DNA from: Ruminococcus gauvreauii
GTDB lineage: Bacteria > Bacillota > Clostridia > Lachnospirales > Lachnospiraceae
Direction: 5' to 3'
DNA length: 64,000 nt
Assembly: GCF_025151995.1 (NCBI RefSeq)
Contig: NZ_CP102290.1
Span: forward strand, 1,426,001 to 1,490,000
Part shown: positions 51,066 through 60,352 of the stretch, in pieces
How the letters are laid out: every line of letters begins with the position of its first letter
Numbering within the stretch: the first letter of the stretch is position 1
Position numbers and translations under genes: made by a program
The notes under the pieces: model-generated
What the model saw: the letters and a program-made list of their open reading frames with translations, nothing else
Told to the model about the DNA's origin: nothing
Database searches by the model: none

Positions 51066-52097
51066 TTACCGCCGAATCTTTGCCCACGTTCCGGACGCAT
51101 TTGACTCCTCGATCGCATCCAGAGTCAGGACCACTTCCAGACCGTCTTCCCCCGTCACAAACGGCTCCGTATTTTCTTCGATACAGCGAATAAACAACTC
51201 GTCGATGTCTGTCAGCAGGGTGACGCTCTGATCCGGATTCTCCGGAAAATCATAATACGCCGTCGTTCCATCCTTATACTCAACCACCACCGGATGGTCT
51301 TCGCGGTACAGCGTGATCACACCTTCTGTTCCGAAGAACTGTGTCATGCGGTCATTTCCGCTCATACTGGTCCAGCTGTTTACAATCAGCCCGACCACAC
51401 CATTTTCCATCTCAACAATCGACATGGAATTGTCATCCACATCGATCGTCGTCCCGTCAGGCTTCACTTTTGCAAGTGTCGGTGTATAGGACAGCACCCG
51501 TTGATAGCGCGAGCCCACAATATAATGCATAAGATCAATTCTGTGTGAGCCGACGTCGCTCATAACCCCGCGTCCGCTCATTGCACGGCTGAAATACGCA
51601 TTGTTGATACCGTCCACAGATGCATACTCCGGTCCCTGTATGCCAAGGAAGGTGCGGTAAGTCAGCAGCCGTCCGATCTCTCCCCTGTCGAGAAGCTCTT
51701 TTGCCTTTATATGCGGATGATACCGGCGCTGGTTGTGGGAAATCATCAGTTTTTTATTTGCTTTTTCAGATGCGGCAATCATCTTTCTCGCGTCATCGGC
51801 ACTGACTGCCATCGGTTTTTCACATAGGACATGTTTGCCCGCCGCAAGTGCCCGGACAGCCAGGTCACAGTGTGAACGTGTGGGCGTGCAGATAACAGCT
51901 GCATCAATCCCAGGATCTGCGAGAGCCTCATCCAAAGTGTCGAAAGCCTTTCCGCCAAACTCGGCTGCTTTCTGAGCCGCCCTCCCCGGCGTCCCGTCAA
52001 AAAATCCAGATAACACCGCGTCGGGATTCTGTCTCAGAGCCGGTATGTGACGGAACCCGGCGATGCCGCCGCATCCGATAATCAAAACATTTACCAT
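51066..52097 (-). CDS. Gfo/Idh/MocA-family oxidoreductase
   Basis: A 343-aa protein with cofactor motif IIGCGGIAGFRHIP, family signature LCEKPMAV and a C-terminal substrate domain with SDVGSHRIDLMHYIVG, which supplies the active-site Asp and His. ATG after AGGAGG. It follows the LivF-like ATPase by 15 bp. The closest familiar relatives act on sugars, inositols or their N-methyl or acid derivatives; substrate unknown here. Confidence 0.92.
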   Translation of the reverse strand: MVNVLIIGCGGIAGFRHIPALRQNPDAVLSGFFDGTPGRAAQKAAEFGGKAFDTLDEALADPGIDAAVICTPTRSHCDLAVRALAAGKHVLCEKPMAVSADDARKMIAASEKANKKLMISHNQRRYHPHIKAKELLDRGEIGRLLTYRTFLGIQGPEYASVDGINNAYFSRAMSGRGVMSDVGSHRIDLMHYIVGSRYQRVLSYTPTLAKVKPDGTTIDVDDNSMSIVEMENGVVGLIVNSWTSMSGNDRMTQFFGTEGVITLYREDHPVVVEYKDGTTAYYDFPENPDQSVTLLTDIDELFIRCIEENTEPFVTGEDGLEVVLTLDAIEESNASGTWAKIRR

Positions 52098-52112
52098 CTT
52101 ATTTCCTCCTGA

Positions 52113-52820
52113 TCAGATACCGAGGTATGCCTTCTGAACCTCCTCCGAATGGAGAAGTTCCTCCGCCATACCACTCAGTACGATTTTTCCTGTCTCCAGC
52201 ACATAAGCGCGGTCCGAAATCTTCAGCGCCACCCTGGCATTCTGTTCAACCAGCAGAACCGTTGTACCCATATCACGGATCCGCCGGATCAGTGAAAAGA
52301 TTTCTTTCACCACCAGCGGGGCAAGTCCCATAGAGGGCTCATCCAGCATCAAAAGCCGGGGTTTGCCCATCAGGGCACGGCCGACGGCCAGCATCTGCTG
52401 TTCGCCTCCGGACAAGGTCCCTGCAGCCTGCGCTTCCCGCTCTTTGAGACGCGGGAACAACTCATACACGGTCTTCAGCGTCTCCTCATTCGTCTCACTG
52501 TTCTGAAGATATCCGCCCATCAGCAGGTTATCAAGCACCGTAAAATCCGGAAATACCTGACGTCCCTCCGGTGAGAGCACGATTCCGTTTTTTACTTTAG
52601 TCTGCGCCTCCCATTTGGAAATATCCTTGTCCTCATAATAAATCTTTCCGCCGTTGATATTTTTAAGACCTGCAATGCTGTGCATCGTCGTGGTCTTTCC
52701 TGCGCCGTTCGCGCCTATCAGCGTTACGATCTCGCCTTCATTGACTTCAAAGGAGATATTCCGCAGGGCGTTGATGCTGCCATAATTTGACCTGACATGT
52801 TCCAGTCGCAGCATTGCCAT
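52113..52820 (-). CDS. livF: Branched-chain amino acid-type ABC transporter ATPase (LivF-like)
   Basis: A 235-aa ATPase with Walker A GANGAGKTTTMHSI, signature LSGGEQQML, Walker B LLMLDEPSMGLAP. The short length without C-terminal extension is typical of LivF. It pairs with the LivG-like ATPase whose gene ends 3 bp upstream. Confidence 0.94.
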   Translation of the reverse strand: MAMLRLEHVRSNYGSINALRNISFEVNEGEIVTLIGANGAGKTTTMHSIAGLKNINGGKIYYEDKDISKWEAQTKVKNGIVLSPEGRQVFPDFTVLDNLLMGGYLQNSETNEETLKTVYELFPRLKEREAQAAGTLSGGEQQMLAVGRALMGKPRLLMLDEPSMGLAPLVVKEIFSLIRRIRDMGTTVLLVEQNARVALKISDRAYVLETGKIVLSGMAEELLHSEEVQKAYLGI

Positions 52821-52823
52821 ATG

Positions 52824-53591
52824 TCAGTCATCCTCCTTTCCGAGATATGCCTCAATCACCATCGGATTATTGCGCACCGCAGTGGGGTCCCCCTCCGCGA
52901 GCAGTTCGCCGTAGTTCAGAACATAGATCCGCTCACATACGTTCATGACAAATTTCATGTCATGCTCAATCAGAAGGATCGTATAGCCCAGATCACGCAG
53001 TTCCCTCACCATATGCAGCAGTTCCTCCGTCTCCTGCTCGTTCATGCCTGCCGCAGGCTCATCCAGCAGCAGCAGCTTGGGATTCGTGGCAAGGGCGCGG
53101 GCGATCTCCAGCCGGCGCTGTTTGCCGTACGGAAGCGAGGACGCGAGTGCGAAACGGTCATCCCACAGATTCATCAGTTTCAGGTATTCCTCTGCACGTC
53201 TGCTGCACGCTTCTTCTTCCCTGCGCTTCTTCGGCGTATGAAAGATCGCATCGGCGAGATTGACCTTCGTATGGCCGTGCATCCCGAGAATCACATTATC
53301 CATCGCACTCAGTTTTGCGAACAGCCGGATGTTCTGAAAGGTGCGCGCAAAACCCCGGCGGGCGATCAGATACGGCTTTACCCCTGTGATGTCCTCGCCG
53401 TCCAGCTCGACTCTTCCCTCCGTCGGCGTATAAATTCCGGTGACAATATTGAAAAGCGTCGTCTTTCCGGCACCGTTTGGTCCGATGATGCCGACAATCT
53501 CTCCGGGTTCGATCTGCATATTGATATTGGAAAGCGCTTTCAGTCCTCCGAACTTCTGAGTGACGCCGGTTACTTTCAATACACTACTCAT
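52824..53591 (-). CDS. livG: Branched-chain amino acid-type ABC transporter ATPase (LivG-like)
   Basis: A 255-aa ATPase with Walker A GPNGAGKTTLFNIV, signature in LPYGKQRRLEIARAL (the LSxGQ variant usual for LivG), Walker B LLLLDEPAAGMN and the family C-terminus with NPMVIEAYLG. I use the ATG at 53591, which overlaps the permease gene by 8 bases; a GTG at 53603 is the alternative. Confidence 0.93.
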   Translation of the reverse strand: MSSVLKVTGVTQKFGGLKALSNINMQIEPGEIVGIIGPNGAGKTTLFNIVTGIYTPTEGRVELDGEDITGVKPYLIARRGFARTFQNIRLFAKLSAMDNVILGMHGHTKVNLADAIFHTPKKRREEEACSRRAEEYLKLMNLWDDRFALASSLPYGKQRRLEIARALATNPKLLLLDEPAAGMNEQETEELLHMVRELRDLGYTILLIEHDMKFVMNVCERIYVLNYGELLAEGDPTAVRNNPMVIEAYLGKEDD

Positions 53592-54588
53592 CTGCACCTT
53601 CACCCGCCTTTTTCTCAGTGTGATTCAGCGTCAAACGCTGTTTGATATATTTAAAGTTTACATTTCCCAGAATGCCATCCGGCTTTATCATCATCAGCAC
53701 GACAATGATGATTCCATAGACCAGGTTTCGGTACTGCGCCATCGCACGGATCGTCTCCGGCAGGATCGTCAGCACGGACGCCCCCAGGATCGTGCCCGGA
53801 ATCGAGCCCAATCCTCCGAAGATTGCCATGATCAGCATGTCCATGGATGCCGCCGTCGTAAAGCTTGACGGGTCGATAAAGTTGATATAATGCGCATAAA
53901 ACGCGCCAGCCACGCCTACGATCATGGACGATATGATAAATACCATGATCTTATAGCGAAACACATTGACACCCATGGCAGACGCCGCCAGATCATCCTC
54001 GCGAATCGACATGACCGCAAGTCCGATTCGTGAATGGACGATGCGGTACACGATCACTGCCGCGATCACGACCAGAACCAGCATCACATAAAAAATTGAA
54101 CGGTTGCTGGTAAACTGGATGCCGAACAGGTTGGGCGACGGGATACCCGCAATGCCGAGCGGGCCTCTCGTCAGGTTCATGGAATTCATCTCCACAAGTC
54201 TCACGATCTCACAGAATCCCAGTGTCACGACCGTCAGATAATACCCCTTCAGCCGCAGCGTCGGCAGTCCAAGCAGAAGACTGAACAGCCCGGCGACAAC
54301 CGCCGAGACAATCATACAGGTTCCCATGCCGAGTCCGGCACGCGTTGAGAGGATCGCTGCCGCATAAGCACCGATTCCCCAGAAAGCCGCATGTCCCATC
54401 GTCATCAGTCCCAGAAAGCCGGTTAAAAGATTAAGGCTCAGCGCGATCATGACATACATCATACAGATGGTCACGATACGCAGCATGTAGGAGGAATCAG
54501 TCATCAGCGGGAAGACAGCCAGTACCGCCACCAGCAGCACAGCCAGCTTATTCATATGTTTTGCAAAAAAGTTAAGTATTTGATTCAT
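53584..54588 (-). CDS. livM: Branched-chain amino acid-type ABC permease (LivM-like)
   Basis: A 334-aa membrane protein with about nine hydrophobic segments and family motifs SLNLLTGFLGLMTMGHAAFWGIGAYAAA and GGLGSIPGTILGASVL. The ATG at 54588 follows AAGGAGGGGG and lies inside the 3' end of the LivH gene. It forms the channel heterodimer with LivH. Confidence 0.94.
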   Translation of the reverse strand: MNQILNFFAKHMNKLAVLLVAVLAVFPLMTDSSYMLRIVTICMMYVMIALSLNLLTGFLGLMTMGHAAFWGIGAYAAAILSTRAGLGMGTCMIVSAVVAGLFSLLLGLPTLRLKGYYLTVVTLGFCEIVRLVEMNSMNLTRGPLGIAGIPSPNLFGIQFTSNRSIFYVMLVLVVIAAVIVYRIVHSRIGLAVMSIREDDLAASAMGVNVFRYKIMVFIISSMIVGVAGAFYAHYINFIDPSSFTTAASMDMLIMAIFGGLGSIPGTILGASVLTILPETIRAMAQYRNLVYGIIIVVLMMIKPDGILGNVNFKYIKQRLTLNHTEKKAGEGADE

Positions 54589-54604
54589 GTCAGCCGCCCC
54601 CTCC

Positions 54605-55483
54605 TTATACTTTATTGATTTTTTTCCGCCCAAATAAACCGGCAGGTTTGATCAGGATCACAAGAATCAAAATCGCAAACGCAATGGCATCCCGGTAACC
54701 CGAGCTGATATAACTTGCACCCAGCGTTTCGAACAGGCCGACCAGAAGGCCGCCCACCATCGCCCCCGGGAGAATCCCGACACCGCCCAGAACAGCGGAT
54801 GCCATTGTTTTCATTCCCACGGCAAATCCCGTATTGATATCAATGGACTGGTAATACATGCCTACCAGAGTACCGGCAATGGACGCCAGCATCGAAGCGA
54901 TGACAAATGTCAGGGAGATGATAAGATTCACATTAATCCCCATCAGTTTTGCCGCATCCGCATTCTGTGCCGTGCACCTCATCGCTTTTCCAAACTTTGT
55001 TTTATAGGTGACTGCTGAAAGCAGCACCATCAATACCAGCGCAACAGCCAGGATAATCAGCTGACTGGAGTTGACCGTGGTATTTCCGATTTTGATTTTG
55101 CCAAAGTCAATAATGTTGGGATATGGTTTCGTCTGGCTTCCGAAAAATAGTAAGATTACATTGTCTATGACCGTCGCTATCCCCATCGTCGTAATCAGAC
55201 CGGTCAGTTTTGGTGCCTTCTTAATACGAAGGCGCCGAAGGCCAAAGCGGTCCAGGCAAAATCCCACTGCGCCTGTCGCTATGATACTGATCGTAAACGC
55301 CAGCAGGAAATGACCTTCCAGGCCAAGATAGACCATCAGGGTGATATAGCCGCCCAGCATATATACCGATCCATTTGCAAAATTCACCAGCTCCAACACG
55401 CCAAACACCATCGAGAATCCGATCGCTACCAACGCATAAGTGCTGCCAATGGTCAATCCGTTTAATATCTGTTCCAACAGCAT
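54605..55483 (-). CDS. livH: Branched-chain amino acid-type ABC permease (LivH-like)
   Basis: A 292-aa permease starting with the typical ILNGLTIGSTYALVAIGFSMVFGVLELVNFA. The later VLGGVGILPGAMVGGLLVGL coupling segment is present. Eight or so hydrophobic helices. It is unusual in being preceded in the operon by a URO-D-family gene placed between the binding protein and the permeases. Confidence 0.95.
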   Translation of the reverse strand: MLLEQILNGLTIGSTYALVAIGFSMVFGVLELVNFANGSVYMLGGYITLMVYLGLEGHFLLAFTISIIATGAVGFCLDRFGLRRLRIKKAPKLTGLITTMGIATVIDNVILLFFGSQTKPYPNIIDFGKIKIGNTTVNSSQLIILAVALVLMVLLSAVTYKTKFGKAMRCTAQNADAAKLMGINVNLIISLTFVIASMLASIAGTLVGMYYQSIDINTGFAVGMKTMASAVLGGVGILPGAMVGGLLVGLFETLGASYISSGYRDAIAFAILILVILIKPAGLFGRKKINKV

Positions 55484-55519
55484 CTTTGTGCACCATCCTT
55501 AGTAGATAAATATGAACAG

Positions 55520-56575
55520 TTACTTTACAAGTCCTTCCTCCTGTACTACCTCCTGCATCAGAGTGAACACATACCGGTCCACATCCAGCGGCAGCGCACA
55601 GCCTGGAGCGAAAATAAAACGATAATCCCCGCATTCTTCCAGAGCCGTCAGGAGCCTTCGGCGCAGTACGTCTTTGATGGCCTCTCTGTCGTTGTCTGCA
55701 TTCACAAAGTCATTATGCTGATCAATGCCTCCGATCAGCACCTTATCCGGATACATATCACGAACCGTTTTAATGGATGTCAGCCTGGACATATCTGCAA
55801 TCTTAGTACAGTTCTCCCAGTTAAATGCCTGAATACCCTCGTAGTCCAGGAATTCTTCAAACTGAAGCTTCTCACAGTAATGCAGGTGCATCATATTAAA
55901 CCAGGTACGGTCCTTGATATATCTCAATAACTCTTTATCATACGGCCGGCAGAATTCCGCGATCTGTTCGTCTGTGACAAGCGCCCTGCTCGCCCACTGT
56001 GTTGAGAGGAAAATTCCGTCCACACCTGCCGCGATCATACGGTCCAGCAGCTTTTTATTGGTTTCCAGCAGCGCTTCCAGCGCCCTGTGCACTTCTTTTG
56101 GATGTTCCGCCATCATCTGCATAGCCGGCGCAGGGTTGCATGAGTGCATCATCTCCTGCATCCACGTCAATGGTGTAAAGATCGTCGCCAATACGGGGAC
56201 CTCGCCTCTGTAGTGTTCACAGACACCCTTTGCAATCTCGATTTCTCTTTGGAACACCGGGTTTTCATCCGGATCAAGGACCGGAAGAGCAGCCAGATCC
56301 TCCGGTGTTTTCACCGGATATTCCAGGAATTCCCCGGACCACTCCCCGGGATCGTTTCTCCAGCGGATCTTCGCACCGTATGCCTCGGCAAAATAATGTC
56401 CGTTGCTCATCAGCTTTACAAAGTCCCAGCCATTATTGTCCGTAAAATCGATCGTCGCTTTTACAAAGTCTTTTACATGACGGTCTACCATCGGCATGTG
56501 CAGCCAGCCTGACACGCCAATCCTGTCGGCAGGCCTGTTGTCAATCATTGCCCGAATTCGTTCTTTCTTAGTCAT
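55520..56575 (-). CDS. Uroporphyrinogen decarboxylase-family (MtaA-like) protein
   Basis: A 351-aa URO-D-fold TIM barrel. It keeps the zinc motif of methylcobamide:CoM methyltransferases, His232-x-Cys234 in LHYCEK and Cys326 in APGCALP, so it is more likely a methyltransferase than a heme enzyme. The start is uncertain: the ATG at 56575 (MTKKERIRAM) matches the family's N-terminus, with AAAGGA 16 bases upstream. It sits within a Liv-type importer operon, which suggests the imported compound carries a methyl group. No corrinoid protein gene is nearby. Confidence 0.85.
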   Translation of the reverse strand: MTKKERIRAMIDNRPADRIGVSGWLHMPMVDRHVKDFVKATIDFTDNNGWDFVKLMSNGHYFAEAYGAKIRWRNDPGEWSGEFLEYPVKTPEDLAALPVLDPDENPVFQREIEIAKGVCEHYRGEVPVLATIFTPLTWMQEMMHSCNPAPAMQMMAEHPKEVHRALEALLETNKKLLDRMIAAGVDGIFLSTQWASRALVTDEQIAEFCRPYDKELLRYIKDRTWFNMMHLHYCEKLQFEEFLDYEGIQAFNWENCTKIADMSRLTSIKTVRDMYPDKVLIGGIDQHNDFVNADNDREAIKDVLRRRLLTALEECGDYRFIFAPGCALPLDVDRYVFTLMQEVVQEEGLVK

Positions 56576-56597
56576 CAATCTATTTATATTCCTTTCA

Positions 56598-57839
56598 TCA
56601 GTAATCATATGGAGCAAATTCTCCGTCAATCACGGTATATACAAATACGTCTTTCACCACGTTGTTTCCGTTTTCAAACGACATATTTTTTCCCGATGTA
56701 ATCTCGATCGGAACAGTGAGCATCTCTTCAACCAGCGCCTTCGGATCATCAGTTCCGACATTCTTTGCTGCCGTCATGGCAAGCATTGCCGAATCGTATG
56801 CAGAGGCGGCAAACCCGTCGCAGGGGGTGTCCGGATATTTCTCGTTGTAGCGTGTTGTGAAATCCTTCAGATAATCGGTGTAATCCGCAACCTGCATGAT
56901 AGAGTCCAGGTATACCGGTGTCGTGCCCGCCAGCACGATGCCGTTTGCCTTTTCACCCGCAATATCCAGAAATTCCTGCTTGAATACGTTGCCCGGACCC
57001 GCGATCTGTACGCCGTCGAGACCGATATTGTCAATCTGGATCAGGATGTTAGCCACATCATTATACTCACCGTCTATATAAAGGATCCCCGGTTTTGCTT
57101 CCTTGATCTTGGAGATCAGCGGCGTAAAGTCCTTAGTCTGCTGGGGTACAAAGTTATCCGTCATAACAACCTTGCCGCCAAGCTCCTCGTATACCTCTGT
57201 CAGAATCTGGGCGCCTGTCACACCAAGGTCTGTATTCTGGTGCAGGATCGCAAGATCTTTTCCGTCAAACTGATCGTAAAGCATTTTAGCGGTAGCTGTT
57301 CTCTCGATATCCGCAATCGGCGAGACGGGAATCAGCATATCCCCCATCCCCGGGAAGTCCGGATGAGAAGTATTCGGGGAGATCATCGGCATGGAAGCCT
57401 TCTGGTATACCGGAGCTGCCGCCATGGAAACGGATGATCCAAATGAACCGACGACTGCAAATACATCATCTTCTTCAATAATCTTGTTTGCCAGGTTAAT
57501 CGCTTCTTTTTGATCGCCCTTATCATCATTGATCTCAAGAATCACATCTTCTCCGTTCAGTCCTCCTGCCGCATTAAAATCCTCCACTGCCATTTTCAGA
57601 GCATTCTGATAGCTGATACCGTACTGCATCAGGTTGCCGGTCAGCGGAATAGACGCAGCAATCGTGTGTTTACCGGATGAACCGCCGCTCTTACTCTCCG
57701 AGCCGTCACCGGAATTCTCATCGCTTCCGCTTTCGTTTGCACTGCTCCCGGAATCTTTTTCAGATCCGCTTTGGCCGCATCCGGTCAGCAGGGAAACCGC
57801 CAGGGTACCAATCAAGGCAAATGCTACAAGTTTTTTCAT
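56598..57839 (-). CDS. Branched-chain amino acid-type substrate-binding lipoprotein (LivJ-like)
   Basis: A 413-aa lipoprotein. The signal peptide MKKLVAFALIGTLAVSLLTG ends at Cys21, and a Ser/Gly/Glu-rich linker of about 35 residues follows. The periplasmic binding fold type 1 has AASIPLTGNLMQYGISYQNA and NDDKGDQKEAINLANKI, typical of LivJ/Peripla_BP_6. It is the first gene of the operon; ligand could be an amino acid, urea, amide or other small polar compound. ATG after AAAAGGAGG. Confidence 0.94.
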   Translation of the reverse strand: MKKLVAFALIGTLAVSLLTGCGQSGSEKDSGSSANESGSDENSGDGSESKSGGSSGKHTIAASIPLTGNLMQYGISYQNALKMAVEDFNAAGGLNGEDVILEINDDKGDQKEAINLANKIIEEDDVFAVVGSFGSSVSMAAAPVYQKASMPMISPNTSHPDFPGMGDMLIPVSPIADIERTATAKMLYDQFDGKDLAILHQNTDLGVTGAQILTEVYEELGGKVVMTDNFVPQQTKDFTPLISKIKEAKPGILYIDGEYNDVANILIQIDNIGLDGVQIAGPGNVFKQEFLDIAGEKANGIVLAGTTPVYLDSIMQVADYTDYLKDFTTRYNEKYPDTPCDGFAASAYDSAMLAMTAAKNVGTDDPKALVEEMLTVPIEITSGKNMSFENGNNVVKDVFVYTVIDGEFAPYDY

Positions 57840-57983
57840 TATTCGTCCTCCTTTTTTTCATAACACCGTGCTTCCAGAGGCTGACGCCTCTTAATTGGCT
57901 TTATTCTAGCATTAATAAAAATAAAAATCATGCCGACTTACCGTGATAATTCACAATTCTTGTTGTCATATTCGCGAAGTAAT

Positions 57984-58012
57984 TGACATTACTCACTATT
58001 TCATTTAATCTC
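57984..58012 (+). promoter_or_regulatory. Promoter of the M20-AraC-EamA unit
   Basis: TTGACA (57984-57989) and TAATCT (58007-58012) are 17 bp apart, about 60 bp before the GTG start at 58074. The same 230-bp gap must hold the divergent promoter of the Liv-type operon; a TGC-TAGAAT extended -10 is visible on the minus strand near 57905. Confidence 0.6.
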
Positions 58013-58073
58013 TTAGATAATACAGTCCTTATTTTTTATTTGCAAATATTACATAAAGAAGGGGGTAGTACAA

Positions 58074-59474
58074 GTGTATTCGTCAGAAAATAAAATCGAT
58101 GCGTGGATCTCAGACCACAAAGAGGAAATTGTGGTTCATATCAAACAGCTGATCCATCTGCAAAGTATTTCAACGCCTTGTACTTTTCAGGAATATCCTT
58201 TTGGATCCGGATGCGCCAGCGCCCTGGATTACATGCTTCAGCTTGCCGGTGATCTCGGGCTTGCAACGAGAAATTATGATTATTACTGCGGAAGCGCAGT
58301 TTTGCAGGGCCGCACAGACCGGACGATCGGTATCTTCGTACACCTGGATACCACGCCTGTTTCGGATATGTGGCTTCAGGATCCCTTTGAGGCGGTGGAA
58401 AGAAATGGTTACATCATTGGCATCGGCTCAGAAGATAATAAGGGCGCAGCCGTATCCATGCTGTATCTGCTGCGCTGCCTGAAAGATCTGGAGATTACAC
58501 TTGACCACACGATACTGGTAGTTTTCGGCTGCGGCAAAAAAGCCAAGATGGAGGATATGGACCATTTTCTCAGGCATGAAAAAGCACCGGATCTCTCTCT
58601 GGTCGCAGATGCAAGTTTTCCCGTGTGCATCGGTGAGAAGGGAAGTGCAAACTTCGAACTGACCTGCCCGATCCACGATGAGCATCTGGTTGATTTCCGC
58701 TCCGGCCTCGCCGCCAACATGATACCGGGCTGTGCCTTCGCGCTGCTGAAAGATTTTACCTTCGAGGAGGTGATGGAACGCTTAGATCAAGACACCCGAT
58801 GTGTCGTCATCCCGGTGGATTCCTATGTGAAAATCGATATCGGCGGATTGGGCGGCCATGCGGCCTTCCCTGAAGGAAGCCGTTCCCCCATTCCGCTGCT
58901 GGCGGATATCCTGCTCTCCCATCAGCCTGTCGGTACATCTGCACCTTATATCCGCTTTTTAAGAGACACATACCAGACATACGACGGTGTCCCTTTTGGT
59001 CTGAATGAGCGCGATGAGACGTTCGGCTATACAACCCATATCTGCGGCACGATCGGCATTCAGCACGGCAGTATGCGGCAGGTCATCAATGTCCGGTATA
59101 TTTCACAGCTGACGGGAGCAGAAGTATCAAGGAGAGTGCAGGAGACTGCCGGCAGGGCGGGCATCAGCTGCCGGCTTCTCTCCGACACGCCCCCCCATAC
59201 GCCGGAACCCTGTCTGAAGCCATTGACGCCCGTACTGACTTCCATTGTCAATCACGTTCTCGGAACCAGTCTTCATGAATATACGATGGGCGGCGTTACC
59301 TATGCGCAGAAGCTTCCCAACGCCATATCGTTCGGGCCAAACAGGGACGACCTGCCGACACCCCTCGGATGGGGACGCGGCCATATGGCAAATGAAGCAG
59401 TACGTATTCAGGATCTTCTGAACGCATTGAAAATATATGCGTTATCATTGCACCGCATTGACCCGATGTTTTAA
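58074..59474 (+). CDS. M20 (PepV-like) peptidase homologue with altered catalytic Glu pair
   Basis: A 466-aa protein of the M20 dinuclear-zinc dipeptidase family. Metal ligands His90 (in FVHLDTTP), Asp121 (in SEDNKG), Asp179 (in VADASFP) and His437 (in GRGHMANE) are in place. At the position of the family's general base and bridging Glu-Glu (GTxEExx), this protein has Lys155-Lys156 in FGCGKKAKMEDM. It may therefore be inactive as a hydrolase and act as a binding or regulatory protein, or use another residue. GTG start after AAGGGGG. Divergent from the Liv-type operon. Confidence 0.87.
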   Translation: MYSSENKIDAWISDHKEEIVVHIKQLIHLQSISTPCTFQEYPFGSGCASALDYMLQLAGDLGLATRNYDYYCGSAVLQGRTDRTIGIFVHLDTTPVSDMWLQDPFEAVERNGYIIGIGSEDNKGAAVSMLYLLRCLKDLEITLDHTILVVFGCGKKAKMEDMDHFLRHEKAPDLSLVADASFPVCIGEKGSANFELTCPIHDEHLVDFRSGLAANMIPGCAFALLKDFTFEEVMERLDQDTRCVVIPVDSYVKIDIGGLGGHAAFPEGSRSPIPLLADILLSHQPVGTSAPYIRFLRDTYQTYDGVPFGLNERDETFGYTTHICGTIGIQHGSMRQVINVRYISQLTGAEVSRRVQETAGRAGISCRLLSDTPPHTPEPCLKPLTPVLTSIVNHVLGTSLHEYTMGGVTYAQKLPNAISFGPNRDDLPTPLGWGRGHMANEAVRIQDLLNALKIYALSLHRIDPMF

Positions 59475-59513
59475 CCGGCATTCGGAAATCACAACGACAG
59501 TAGGTGAAAGACT

Positions 59514-60338
59514 ATGCAGGAAATCAGAGAACAAAACTTTCAGACTTACAACGACACTTCATCTGTAAATATATGCAAATTTCATCATGAATTTCAGGCT
59601 AAGGAGGTCCCGCTCCATTCCCATGAAGAATACTGTGAATTAGTTTACCTGCAGAAGGGCAGGGCTGCTCTGAACATAGGCGGTCAGTCCATTCAGGCAC
59701 AAAGCGGCGCACTTATCTTCCTGGAGAAGGCTGTCGCTCATGAGGGATCTTATCAGGCGCTGGAACGATGTGGCAAAACGGAGCGATATGTATTAAAATT
59801 AAGAAATACTGACCGGCTGCTGCCGCCGGAATATCATCCGGTGATCAGCCTCGATACTCCCCGCATCCTGACCTCCCTGTTCCAGCTGATCGAACGCGAG
59901 TACCTGTCACGCGAAGCGGGCTGGGAACTCATCTGTACAAACACGTTGGAAACACTGTTTCAGCTCATCCGCCGAAATGCCCAGCCCGTACAGAACATCC
60001 CTGAATCCAGCACGCGGGTCCAGCAGCTGGCGGATGATATTATCGCCTATATACATACGCATTACTGTGAGAAAATCAGTCTGCAGTCCGTGGCTGACAA
60101 TTTTTATATCAGTCCCTACTACCTCTCTCATCTTTTAAAAGACCAGAGGAATATTTCCATGATGCAGTACGTGATCCAGCTGCGTATCAGCGAAGCCCAG
60201 ATGCTGCTCCGCGATACGGATTATTCCGTAAGGCAGGTCGCGAAAATGACGGGCTATCAGAATTTCAATTATTTTCTGAATGTCTTTAAGAAAAAAACAG
60301 GAACGACGCCGAATGCGTACCGTTCCAGACATTTTTAA
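59514..60338 (+). CDS. AraC-family transcriptional regulator
   Basis: A 274-aa protein. An N-terminal cupin sensor (VPLHSHEEYCELVYLQKGRAAL) is followed by a C-terminal double helix-turn-helix (ISLQSVADNFYISPYYLSHLL, VRQVAKMTGYQNFNYFLNVF) ending TPNAYRSRHF. It lies between an M20 homologue and an EamA transporter, all rightward and closely spaced, opposite the Liv-type operon. It is a good candidate to control both units from the shared intergenic region. Confidence 0.93.
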   Translation: MQEIREQNFQTYNDTSSVNICKFHHEFQAKEVPLHSHEEYCELVYLQKGRAALNIGGQSIQAQSGALIFLEKAVAHEGSYQALERCGKTERYVLKLRNTDRLLPPEYHPVISLDTPRILTSLFQLIEREYLSREAGWELICTNTLETLFQLIRRNAQPVQNIPESSTRVQQLADDIIAYIHTHYCEKISLQSVADNFYISPYYLSHLLKDQRNISMMQYVIQLRISEAQMLLRDTDYSVRQVAKMTGYQNFNYFLNVFKKKTGTTPNAYRSRHF

Positions 60339-60352
60339 AAGGAGTACAAGTT

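Noticed and set aside
55520..56575. Heme biosynthesis uroporphyrinogen decarboxylase (HemE)
   Set aside because: It has the His-x-Cys...Cys zinc site of MtaA-like methyltransferases and sits in an importer operon without heme genes.
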